Below, piece by piece: positions 14,569 to 21,061 of a DNA stretch of 39,667 nucleotides. The stretch spans positions 1-39,667 of the forward strand of contig CANNEP010000022.1 of NCBI GenBank assembly GCA_947503655.1, written 5' to 3'. The position numbers were made by a program, and so were the translations under genes. The notes below the pieces were generated by a model. It saw only the letters and a list, made by a program, of their open reading frames with translations. It did no database searches and was not told where the DNA came from. This stretch comes from an uncultured Microbacterium sp. Its GTDB lineage: Bacteria > Actinomycetota > Actinomycetes > Actinomycetales > Microbacteriaceae. The stretch's first letter is position 1. The number at the start of each line of letters is the position of its first letter.

Positions 14569-14786
14569 GGTGTTTCTCCTGTCTGGTTCGGTACGGGCTC
14601 CCAAGCGCCAGCCTTAATGAGGTGAACCGTCTGCTGGAGCGTTGCGCGGCGTTCCGGTTCGGGTTGCGTGACACCAGCGGCGGCAAGAACCAGGCCGAGT
14701 GCTTCGGCGTAGTGCCCAACCGTGGCGCTCTCCGCAATAGGGCGGAGATACGCGATTGCTTCGTCAAGGTTCATTTCAGTGCTCAC
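14565..14786 (-). CDS. Unknown helical early protein, 73 aa
   Basis: Reads MSTEMNLDEAIAYLRPIAES, then HYAEALGLVLAAAGV. The GTG at 14786 is chosen for AGGAGG 8 nt upstream; an in-frame ATG further up lacks support. It is all helical, without cysteines. Its stop overlaps the next start by ATGA. Function is unknown. Confidence 0.62.
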   Translation of the reverse strand: MSTEMNLDEAIAYLRPIAESATVGHYAEALGLVLAAAGVTQPEPERRATLQQTVHLIKAGAWEPVPNQTGETP

Positions 14787-14800
14787 GGCTTGTCCTCCTG

Positions 14801-15166
14801 TCATGTGAACATCACCACTTCGTAGTTTTCGGCCGCGTCTTCCAGAACCTCGACGAGCTCGACGATCGTTTTCCGCCATTCGGGTTCAAAGTCGTGTTCC
14901 GAGAGAATGCGGCGGACACGGGCGGCGATCTTGCCAGCCGTGTACGGCATGAAGATGCCGTCGTGGTCGAAATGCGATTGAAGGTAGATCAGGTCGTCGG
15001 GCACAGTGTCGTCGGGTTTCCAGAACCCCCACAGCCCTTTCTCGAAGTATTCGTCGACGCTTTCGAGCGAGATGCCTGCGGCGTCGCCGAGCAGTCTCCG
15101 CACCTTGCCGAACGTGCCGTACGCGTGTGACCAGTCCTTGTTCTTCGTCGAGATACTTACGCCCAT
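14801..15166 (-). CDS. Unknown early protein, 121 aa
   Basis: Starts MGVSISTKNKDWSHAYGTF, with AGGAGG upstream. Acidic segments (FDHDGIFMPYTAGKIA) precede a C-terminal helix (ARVRRILSEHDFEPEW) with KTIVELVEVLEDAAEN. A compact alpha/beta protein is likely. No domain is recognised. It lies in the coupled early operon. Confidence 0.7.
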   Translation of the reverse strand: MGVSISTKNKDWSHAYGTFGKVRRLLGDAAGISLESVDEYFEKGLWGFWKPDDTVPDDLIYLQSHFDHDGIFMPYTAGKIAARVRRILSEHDFEPEWRKTIVELVEVLEDAAENYEVVMFT

Positions 15167-15167
15167 G

Positions 15168-15971
15168 TCAGTCCTCCTGCCCTGCGGCGTAAGCGGCGGG
15201 CATATCGACCCAGTAGGTGACCCGCTTCGTGATCTTTCGCTCGGCAGGCGGTATGAGCCCGGATGCCTCGCGACGGACATACTCCGCTTGTGCGAGCGTT
15301 GCACTCTCCTCTGCGTAATCGCCGTCTAGCTGCGTGAAGAAAGTAACCTCCGCACCTTCCGGGGCGGCGTCGCTCGGTTCACCCTGTGCGGTGCGGCGGG
15401 CAAGCGCATCATGGCGATCCGCAATGATGTTCACGCGCTTCGCCGTTTCCTCATGACCGTGCTCCATGCTCAGCCATTCCGCGATTTGTCGCAGCCGCTC
15501 CGAATCGACACTCGCCTGTCCCAGCGCTTCTCGCTCATCGTCAGCGGGTTCGGTCTGTGCGGGGCGGCGGATGAACCTAGCAAGGCGCATCACAAGCCCG
15601 ACTGGCGAATCGGACGTCCATGACCCCTTGTGATCCCACAGCGACACCAGTTCATCGGCCTCCGCGAGAAGTTCGGTGCGTTCGTCGTCGGTGGGGGCTT
15701 GTGCCTTCTCGATGAACGCCTGATTAGCCAAGGAGGTCAGTTCATGGCTTGCCCGCGTGTAGCAGTCCACACCATCATCCGGGTGGCAGTACCGGTCATC
15801 ACCGATGAAGGCGTAACCCTCAGCGAGCTGCCCGCAACGCTTGCACTGCGCCTTCTCGAACACGGCGAACGCGGCCTCGGCGGATGTGAAGAAGGACGAA
15901 ATGCGCCCGTCCTGAACATAGCCCTGACTCATTGCGTTCGCGGCTTCTTCGATCAGTTCTTTACGGGTCAT
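15168..15971 (-). CDS. Unknown early protein, 267 aa, with Cys pair
   Basis: Starts MTRKELIEEAANAMSQGYV. The middle has CKRCGQLAEGYAFIGDDRYC, a likely zinc site, followed by a region of helices (LTSLANQAFIEKAQA). A possible second part includes SDSPVGLVMRLARFIRRP and ERLRQIAEWLSMEHGHEE. It ends QED. It looks like two or three small modules joined; no catalytic motif is seen. It overlaps its upstream neighbour by ATGA. Confidence 0.68.
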   Translation of the reverse strand: MTRKELIEEAANAMSQGYVQDGRISSFFTSAEAAFAVFEKAQCKRCGQLAEGYAFIGDDRYCHPDDGVDCYTRASHELTSLANQAFIEKAQAPTDDERTELLAEADELVSLWDHKGSWTSDSPVGLVMRLARFIRRPAQTEPADDEREALGQASVDSERLRQIAEWLSMEHGHEETAKRVNIIADRHDALARRTAQGEPSDAAPEGAEVTFFTQLDGDYAEESATLAQAEYVRREASGLIPPAERKITKRVTYWVDMPAAYAAGQED

Positions 15972-16264
15972 GCCGACTCCGCCTCAGTGTCCGTGGGGTC
16001 AGTGACCGCACCTAGAAGCTCGCCAAGCGCATCCACGAGGTGTTCGATCGGATCTACTAGCTTGGATTTGAGGTTGAGTGCGTCTCCGCACGCGTCAAGT
16101 ATTGAGTCCACGATCGCGCCGACGTCGATCCCACCCTCTCCATTGAAGTAGATGCCATCCCAGTCCTCGATCCATTCGAGGTTCGTTTGCTGCGCGTCCG
16201 ACAGCCAGCCGTAGGACGTGAAGGCTTCGGCCTTGAGCTTCTCGATTAGTTCGTTCCGGTTCAT
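15968..16264 (-). CDS. Unknown acidic protein, 98 aa
   Basis: Starts MNRNELIEKLKAEAFTSYG. It contains a Trp/Asp-rich patch (NLEWIEDWDGIYFNGEGG), then amphipathic helices, and an acidic tail (TDPTDTEAESA). It overlaps both neighbours by ATGA. Function is unknown. Confidence 0.66.
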   Translation of the reverse strand: MNRNELIEKLKAEAFTSYGWLSDAQQTNLEWIEDWDGIYFNGEGGIDVGAIVDSILDACGDALNLKSKLVDPIEHLVDALGELLGAVTDPTDTEAESA

Positions 16265-16905
16265 GCTCTTTTCCTGTTCTCTTCGATTTCTACAAGCGCT
16301 TCAAGCGCTTCTTCGGTGAGGTCACGGCCGCACTGGCGGTTCTGGCACGTGACTCTGACTTCCGAGGGGAAGTACGCGGGTGGGAACCGCTTCATCGCTT
16401 TCTGCCCACAAGACGGGCATCGTCTTGAAAGCCACGTATCCTGCTCCCAAACGGGGTGTTCGACATAGGCGCGGATTGCTGCTCTGGCGAACTGACTCGC
16501 GTCGCGTGCGCCATTCTCTGAGCGCACCCAGACGGCCAACGACGGCCGCGGCATACTCTCGAGCGATGCAATAAATCGCGTGCACTCGTCCAGCGACAGT
16601 TGCCACCCCGTCAGGGGGACGTATCCGAGCGTGTTGCTACTCCGGCCCCCGTTGTCGCGCTGCATGGTGCGTTCGCCAGCGAGAGTGACTTGGCTGCGCC
16701 ATTCCGCCCAACGCGCGTAAGCGTGCTCGACGTCATCCATGTGTTTCTGACACAGGTAGCCGCGTTCGGCGGGGCGCGGCTGACATCCTGTGCAAACCTC
16801 ATCCCGCCCGTTGTAGCCGGTGCACGTGTTCAGGTGCTCGCCCTGGATAACGCAGGGGTACACGCCGGGGACAGAACCATCAGCACAGACGCAGAGAATG
16901 CTCAC
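16261..16905 (-). CDS. Cys-rich zinc-binding protein, 214 aa
   Basis: Starts from the GTG at 16905 that overlaps the upstream stop as GTGA. The N-terminus has CVCADGSVPGVYPC, then CTGYNGRDEVCTGC and a later YLCQKH. The C-terminus has CPSCGQKAMKRF and CQNRQCGRDLTEEAL. The two sets suggest two zinc ribbons flanking a helical core. Related early proteins of actinophages have the same layout and no known function, though DNA binding is plausible. The in-frame ATG upstream (16956) is less likely given the GTGA junction. Confidence 0.72.
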   Translation of the reverse strand: MSILCVCADGSVPGVYPCVIQGEHLNTCTGYNGRDEVCTGCQPRPAERGYLCQKHMDDVEHAYARWAEWRSQVTLAGERTMQRDNGGRSSNTLGYVPLTGWQLSLDECTRFIASLESMPRPSLAVWVRSENGARDASQFARAAIRAYVEHPVWEQDTWLSRRCPSCGQKAMKRFPPAYFPSEVRVTCQNRQCGRDLTEEALEALVEIEENRKRA

Positions 16906-17120
16906 GGCATGCCCTCGCATCCGCATGCGCCGTTCACGGCTTGCTCCATGAAACACTCACCGCACACGGGGCGCGGCTCCGGCTCGTCGGCGGGAACGCA
17001 GCCGTTGTGCACGAGCTGATCCTCGACGTACTGGACCATGTCGCCCGGATGGATACGGGAACCGCACTCGACAGCGCACGTGCCGTCATAGCGGGCAGGG
17101 AACGGGTGAGAGGGAGTCAT
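16902..17120 (-). CDS. Treble-clef-like zinc protein, 72 aa
   Basis: Starts [19 protein letters not shown], then GSRIHPGDMVQYVEDQLVH, then CVPADEPEPRPVCGEC. 'ARY.G.C..C...I.PGD...Y.....VH..C' is the actinophage treble-clef pattern. A second Cys set (CGECFMEQAVNGACGC) follows. It overlaps the stop upstream by ATGA and the next start by GTGA. It likely binds nucleic acid or acts as a structural zinc protein. The role is unknown. Confidence 0.73.
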   Translation of the reverse strand: MTPSHPFPARYDGTCAVECGSRIHPGDMVQYVEDQLVHNGCVPADEPEPRPVCGECFMEQAVNGACGCEGMP

Positions 17121-17683
17121 GGCGTTTCCTCCTTTCGTGATTCGTGGTATCGCTTCGCGCCCCACAGGATCGCGTGCAGGGCGATGATGAAGTGGTGTTC
17201 GTAGTCGCGCCATGATTCGAGGTCTTCGAAGTCCCACTCGATGCTGTTGTCGTCGAGAAGTTCGGTGGCATCTTGCTCGAAGTCGACGTCGCGGGCAGAG
17301 TCCATGTCGACGTCGGGGTAGCTCTCGGTGCACCATTCGACAAACCGATCCGTTGAAAACGACTTCACGGAGTCACGGCCGAGGTCGAGTTTTTCCGCCC
17401 AGTAGCCAGCGTTGATCGCGTGTTCGGCTTGCCCGTGGTCGAAGAACTTCAGCATGTCGTCGACGCGGGTGAAGATGTGCCCTTCACCAATGTCGCCGCG
17501 GATCGCGAGGGAACCAGGCCAGGTGATGAGATCCCAATGCCAGATACCTGTGCCCGGCTTCTGGAACCTCAGATGACGGTAGAGGCCGTCATCGTGCAAC
17601 ACGCGCATTTCATGTTCACCCGTCTCGCTGATGAACAACTCGCGCTGCTTCGTGTACGGGTCAGAATGGAGTGTCGTCGCCAT
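17117..17683 (-). CDS. Unknown early protein, 188 aa
   Basis: Starts [20 protein letters not shown], with GAGGTGG before the ATG at 17683; the longer frame has no support. Beta-rich N-terminus: [18 protein letters not shown], then [13 protein letters not shown]. Helical C-terminus with [19 protein letters not shown]. It overlaps the end of ssb by 23 nt. Similar proteins next to ssb are common in actinophages but have no assigned function. Confidence 0.7.
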   Translation of the reverse strand: MATTLHSDPYTKQRELFISETGEHEMRVLHDDGLYRHLRFQKPGTGIWHWDLITWPGSLAIRGDIGEGHIFTRVDDMLKFFDHGQAEHAINAGYWAEKLDLGRDSVKSFSTDRFVEWCTESYPDVDMDSARDVDFEQDATELLDDNSIEWDFEDLESWRDYEHHFIIALHAILWGAKRYHESRKEETP

Positions 17684-18143
17684 AGTTCCCACCTCCACCC
17701 CACTGGTCGGAACCGCCAGGCGTCGCCCAGGGCTCTTCGGAAGGTGCCGACTGTCCCGGGGTGCCACCCTGACCATTTGCGGCCACCCTGGTCACGCTCG
17801 CGGTCGCGTAGCGAAGGGATGGGCCAATCTCGTCAACCTCAAGTTCAATCGCCGTGCGGTTGTTGCCTTCCTTGTCCTGGTAGGAGCGTTGACGGAGCCG
17901 GCCTGACGCGATAACGCGCATGCCCTTCGTCAGTGACCCAGCGACGTGCTCGGCGAACTCACGCCACACACTCGCGCGGAGGAACAGTGCGTCGCCGTCC
18001 TTCCACTCATTCGCCTGCTTATCGAACGTGCGCGGGGTGGATGCGATCGTGAAGTTCGCGACGGGGAGGCCGTTCTGCGTGTAACGAAGTTCTGGGTCAG
18101 CCGTGAGGTTGCCCACGACGGTGATGACGGTTTCGCCAGCCAT
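17661..18143 (-). CDS. ssb: Single-stranded DNA-binding protein
   Basis: A 160-aa protein starting [19 protein letters not shown], a classic OB-fold SSB start. [17 protein letters not shown], then [16 protein letters not shown] and [16 protein letters not shown] match the conserved core (about residues 5-110). A Gly-rich linker follows, and the acidic tip DDTPF resembles the bacterial DDIPF tail that binds host recombination and repair proteins. It protects single-stranded DNA during phage replication. AAAGGA lies about 12 nt before the ATG. Confidence 0.95.
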   Translation of the reverse strand: MAGETVITVVGNLTADPELRYTQNGLPVANFTIASTPRTFDKQANEWKDGDALFLRASVWREFAEHVAGSLTKGMRVIASGRLRQRSYQDKEGNNRTAIELEVDEIGPSLRYATASVTRVAANGQGGTPGQSAPSEEPWATPGGSDQWGGGGNYGDDTPF

Positions 18144-18145
18144 AG

Positions 18146-18352
18146 TTAATTCGTCCTTTCGGTGACGGTTTTCGGGAGGCCGCGCCGTTGTGGCGGCCGC
18201 CGTAAAGGTGGAAGGTTTTGCGCCAGCAGGTCGCGCCGGTTCTTCGGTAGCTCCTGCATCAGCGCTTGGCGGTAGTACTGGTTGTCGGCGTACTCGCGGC
18301 AACAGCCGTCGATGAAGTCAGCGAAAATCTGCCAAGAAGATCGGCGCATCAT
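18146..18352 (-). CDS. Small basic protein, 68 aa
   Basis: Starts [18 protein letters not shown], then helices ([16 protein letters not shown]), and a basic proline-rich tail ([15 protein letters not shown]). Its ATG overlaps the upstream stop as ATGA and it ends 2 nt before the ssb start. The tail could bind RNA or DNA. No family is recognised. Confidence 0.62.
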   Translation of the reverse strand: MMRRSSWQIFADFIDGCCREYADNQYYRQALMQELPKNRRDLLAQNLPPLRRPPQRRGLPKTVTERTN

Positions 18353-18624
18353 GACTTCCGTGATTTGAGGGCGTACTTCACTTGCCCTTCGGTCATGCCG
18401 GTGACCGCGCACATCTGCCGTCCGGTGAGGCCGATGCTTTTCAGCCGCAGAATCTCGGCCGTCGACGATTCCGGGATCGGCGGCGGCGGCGGGTCGGTCG
18501 GTGTTTTCATGAGCAGCGAATCGATCGCGTCTGCGATCAGTGCGGCGACGGTCGTGTGTTTCGTGTCCGCGATGGACGCGAGTCGACCCCACACGTGGAG
18601 GTCGAGCGTGAGTTTTACGTTCAT
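18349..18624 (-). CDS. Ribbon-helix-helix/HTH DNA-binding protein, 91 aa
   Basis: Starts MNVKLTLDLHVWGRLASIAD, with TGGAG upstream. The N-terminal strand and two helices (HTTVAALIADAIDSLL) look like a ribbon-helix-helix, followed by a Pro-rich linker (TDPPPPPIPESS) and a C-terminal helix-turn-helix (AEILRLKSIGLTGRQM, then TGMTEGQVKYALK). Two possible DNA-binding modules make it a likely regulator of the early region. It overlaps the preceding frame by ATGA. Confidence 0.68.
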   Translation of the reverse strand: MNVKLTLDLHVWGRLASIADTKHTTVAALIADAIDSLLMKTPTDPPPPPIPESSTAEILRLKSIGLTGRQMCAVTGMTEGQVKYALKSRKS

Positions 18625-18845
18625 GGATCAATCTCCAAATGGGAAAGGTCATGATCCGGTAGACCCGAAACATGACCCTGTGGATAACTCAACCCACCGC
18701 TATGCGAGAGATTGTTAAATCTCGTAGCTGTAGGTGTAGATGTAGCTGTAGATGTAGTAGCGCCGGTCGTAGCGTTGCCCGACGTTTGGGGTAAACGTTG
18801 GTCGTAGCGTTGGGCTAGATCGGCAAAACGCCTTGGAAGTCCCAA
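18621..18845 (-). CDS. Thr/Pro-rich frame, possible C-terminal extension of Rep
   Basis: The frame runs from TTG at 18845 (LGLPRRFADLAQRYDQRLP) to a stop that overlaps the next gene as ATGA. A low-complexity stretch (TTSTATSTPTATR) follows the first 20 residues. It lies in the -1 frame relative to the replication initiator that ends at 18815, and it has no ribosome site of its own. Rep proteins of related phages often end in such Thr/Pro repeats, so this may be the true tail of Rep reached by frameshift, or a separate small gene. The region also contains the candidate origin. Confidence 0.4.
   Translation of the reverse strand: MGLPRRFADLAQRYDQRLPQTSGNATTGATTSTATSTPTATRFNNLSHSGGLSYPQGHVSGLPDHDLSHLEIDP
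18680..18830. other. Candidate replication origin
   Basis: TGTGGATAA at 18680-18688 is an exact consensus DnaA box. A 6-bp dyad (18709-18724, GAGATT/AATCTC) is next, then five GTAG-type units (18724-18760), then two direct copies of GGTCGTAGCGTTG (about 18766-18778 and 18800-18812) separated by AACGTT-like repeats. The block lies at the 3' end of the replication initiator gene, a position used for lambda-type origins. The repeats are seen; origin function is inferred. Confidence 0.5.
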
Positions 18846-19333
18846 GTGAGCTCCGTCTTCGTTTCACGCACATTCGCCGAGTTCTGCTTCAACACGGTCA
18901 GCATTTGCGGCTTCTCCCAAGCAGGAAGATCGGGATGCTCACGCTTGAACCGTTTGAGCTCGTGCACGACAACCGCGCGAATCTTGTTCGACGCGATCCC
19001 GCCGAACGCTTTCGCCGCCGACACCGCCAACCGGGGCTGCTTCAAAACCCCGTCGTGCCGCAAGAACGAACGCACGAGCACCTCGTCGGTGCCCTGATCG
19101 AACACGCAGAAGTACGTGTCTGACAGTTCCTGCGCCGCGACCATGATGTCGCCCGCCGTGGTCTCACCCGACATGGCCGCCAGGCGGCCGGGATGGAACT
19201 CAACGACGCCGCAATAGTCCAGCTTCGGGTGCGAAGTCAGCTTGAAGTAAAGCGACTGCGCTGCCACGGTCAGCGCCCGGAAATCATCGTCATTCCATAT
19301 GTCGATGTTGATCGTTGCCCTGTCCCTCGCCAT
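18815..19333 (-). CDS. Replication initiator (winged-helix, Rep-like)
   Basis: A 172-aa protein starting MARDRATINIDIWNDDDF, with GGAGGTGG right before the ATG at 19333. FRALTVAAQSLYFKLTSH, then the pattern 'CGV..F.P.RLA.....T' and LVRSFLRHDGVLKQPRL match the N-terminal winged-helix domain of phage replisome organisers and initiators (DnaD-like group). It would bind the phage origin and recruit host helicase; no phage helicase loader is visible nearby. The protein is shorter than most relatives because a stop follows at QGVLPI. The next frame may supply the missing tail. Confidence 0.75.
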   Translation of the reverse strand: MARDRATINIDIWNDDDFRALTVAAQSLYFKLTSHPKLDYCGVVEFHPGRLAAMSGETTAGDIMVAAQELSDTYFCVFDQGTDEVLVRSFLRHDGVLKQPRLAVSAAKAFGGIASNKIRAVVVHELKRFKREHPDLPAWEKPQMLTVLKQNSANVRETKTELTWDFQGVLPI

Positions 19334-19718
19334 GTCCACCTCCATTCATCAAAAAGTCGGCGGTCAGCTGGCTGATCACTTGCCAACTGCCCGAATCGTC
19401 GTAAACCACCCAGCCGACACCGAAGCGGTACGCTGGCCACACGTCAGGCTGAGCCCACCGCGGCACGGTGAGCCCCTCGAGAATCGCGAGCTGAGGATGC
19501 TCGGTCTTCCACTGGTGGCATCCGCAGCCGAACGCGCCACCGAGGCATTGCAGGTTCGACGGCACCGTGTTGTAGGCGTCCCGGTTCTGCCGGTGGTCAC
19601 GCTCAACAGGGCCGGTTTTCCCGCACCTGACGCACATTCCGCGGTCGCGGAGTGTCACGACGTTGTAGGCGGCACGCTCCTGCGCGGCCGTCAGCTTCAC
19701 TGGACGCGGGCCGATCAT
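19290..19718 (-). CDS. HNH endonuclease-like protein, 142 aa
   Basis: Starts MIGPRPVKLTAAQERAAYNV; GGGAGG before the ATG at 19718 and an ATGA overlap upstream settle the start. CVRCGKTGPVERDHRQNRD, then LGGAFGCGCHQWKTEHP is an HNH-type zinc site in which the usual His-Asn-His is only partly kept (ERDH, then a late His). It may act as a nicking or structure-specific nuclease in replication or as a homing-type element. It overlaps the initiator gene by 44 nt. Confidence 0.75.
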   Translation of the reverse strand: MIGPRPVKLTAAQERAAYNVVTLRDRGMCVRCGKTGPVERDHRQNRDAYNTVPSNLQCLGGAFGCGCHQWKTEHPQLAILEGLTVPRWAQPDVWPAYRFGVGWVVYDDSGSWQVISQLTADFLMNGGGHGEGQGNDQHRHME

Positions 19719-20056
19719 GATGCCTCCCGTCGTGACATGTTCTTCACGAACTCGCGTTCGATCTTGAACCCCGGGTTCTTTGCTGGGCAGCGGTTGTGGG
19801 CGTGCTGGCGGGGCGTGCCATCCTTGCGGCGGAGAAGCATCCTGCCGCATCGGTCGCAGGGTGCGTGCCCGCACTCGTGATGCTGAGCCATGAGGCCCAT
19901 CGACCAGCTGCCGTCGCCGCGGATGATGTATCCGCAGGTGTCACACGTCCACTCGACCGGCAGGTGTTGCTGGCCCCATGCTCCGCCGTATCCGCGATCA
20001 CGTTTCGTTACCGTGAAGCAGAGGTAGCGATCGCCGACCTTGTAAGGCAGGTTCAC
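19715..20056 (-). CDS. Zinc-binding protein, 113 aa
   Basis: Starts MNLPYKVGDRYLCFTVTK from a GTG that overlaps the upstream stop as GTGA, with AAAAGGGG upstream. WTCDTCGYIIRGDGSW, then HHECGHAPCDRCGRMLL gives two Cys-pair sets, so one or two zinc ribbons are likely, followed by GTPRQHAHNRCPAKN. The role is unknown; such proteins often sit beside HNH and Rep genes. Confidence 0.7.
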   Translation of the reverse strand: MNLPYKVGDRYLCFTVTKRDRGYGGAWGQQHLPVEWTCDTCGYIIRGDGSWSMGLMAQHHECGHAPCDRCGRMLLRRKDGTPRQHAHNRCPAKNPGFKIEREFVKNMSRREAS

Positions 20057-20223
20057 GATATCCACCCCTTTTCGCGCTCGTATGCTTCGGCCTGCGCGAC
20101 GGTGCGGAACACCTTGCAGCCGCAATCCCGAGTCGGGTGTCGGCCTTCAGGGCATGCCGGGTTCTGGGCGATGTACGGGTGGCTGATCGTTCCCGACCCG
20201 CCACGCATGCGAATGACAGTCAT
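20053..20223 (-). CDS. Small unknown protein, 56 aa
   Basis: Starts MTVIRMRGGSGTISHPYI, then NPACPEGRHPTRDCGCK, ending EREKGWIS. The Cys set (CPEGRH, CGC) may bind a metal. It overlaps both neighbours by ATGA/GTGA, which is the main evidence for translation. Confidence 0.65.
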   Translation of the reverse strand: MTVIRMRGGSGTISHPYIAQNPACPEGRHPTRDCGCKVFRTVAQAEAYEREKGWIS

Positions 20224-20717
20224 GAGTAGTCCTCTTCTTCGTCTTGCCAACCATCGATAAGGTCGAACAGGTCGCCCTCGACGGGCGGCGCGTCCTTGAC
20301 GATGGTGAAAATCACCGGGCGGTATGGGTCGCCGGTGGAAGGCGTGCAGCCTTGGTCGCGGCGAGTGAGGCCGCCGAGGCCGTACCGGGTCGTGTAGCGG
20401 GGCTTCACACCGGCGCCCATGCGCCGCGCGTATTCGGTCTCGTCGTACGCGGGGTCGATGCTCTCCACCCGGTACACCTCGCTTGTGAGGATGCGACCGT
20501 TCCACGCGGCCGCATACGTCACGAGGTCACCAACCTCCGGGAACACTGGGTGCGCTTCGTTCATGTGCGCGGCGTATGCGAACGCCCGGTTATCGGCGTC
20601 ACGGGCCGCGGCGTCGATCCAATGCCGCAGTTCGGGCGCGGGAAACAGCGCGGAGAAGTCAGCACCGCACTCGGGGCAGACCGTCGAGTCGACGTACGTT
20701 GTGACCCAGTTCGTCAT
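20220..20717 (-). CDS. Unknown early protein, 165 aa
   Basis: Starts MTNWVTTYVDSTVCPECGAD. CPEC with a later His pair (HMNEAH) suggests a C2H2-like finger. PEVGDLVTYAAAWNGRILTS is a likely small beta-barrel region, and the C-terminus is acidic (WQDEEEDYS). It overlaps both neighbours by ATGA. No specific function is assigned. Confidence 0.68.
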   Translation of the reverse strand: MTNWVTTYVDSTVCPECGADFSALFPAPELRHWIDAAARDADNRAFAYAAHMNEAHPVFPEVGDLVTYAAAWNGRILTSEVYRVESIDPAYDETEYARRMGAGVKPRYTTRYGLGGLTRRDQGCTPSTGDPYRPVIFTIVKDAPPVEGDLFDLIDGWQDEEEDYS

Positions 20718-21061
20718 GTCCCTGCCTTTCGTAGATAGTTGGCGCGACGCTTCTCCCGCGCCGCGATCATTTCGTCGTGGTCAGATGCCCGGTGCGCCAT
20801 GCCCCAACGTGAGGCGTGCCACTCCGGGCCCCGGCTGCCTTCCCTGCACTCGTCGAGGGACGCGCACGGTTCGCAGAGCATGAACGTGCCGATGCCGACG
20901 CGTGCGCCACCGGTGTGCATGTCTTTCGTGCGCGTCCCACAGTCCCGGCACCGGTCGCCCACAATGAGGTGCATCAGAGTGAGAGCGTGCGGCTTGTACA
21001 GCGGCACCCACTCGACGCGGGTTTCCTCGAAGTCGGCTAAGTCGAACAGTGCATCGCTCAT
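20714..21061 (-). CDS. Zinc-binding unknown protein, 115 aa
   Basis: Starts MSDALFDLADFEETRVEWV. DRCRDCGTRTKDMHTG, then FMLCEPCASLDEC forms a four-to-five Cys zinc site. Helices and a basic tail follow (AAREKRRANYLRKAGT). It is coupled (ATGA) to the helicase-methyltransferase gene ahead, so it may accompany that enzyme. The N-terminus ALFDLADFEE resembles the C-terminus TLFDLIDMEAED of that fusion protein. Confidence 0.68.
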   Translation of the reverse strand: MSDALFDLADFEETRVEWVPLYKPHALTLMHLIVGDRCRDCGTRTKDMHTGGARVGIGTFMLCEPCASLDECREGSRGPEWHASRWGMAHRASDHDEMIAAREKRRANYLRKAGT

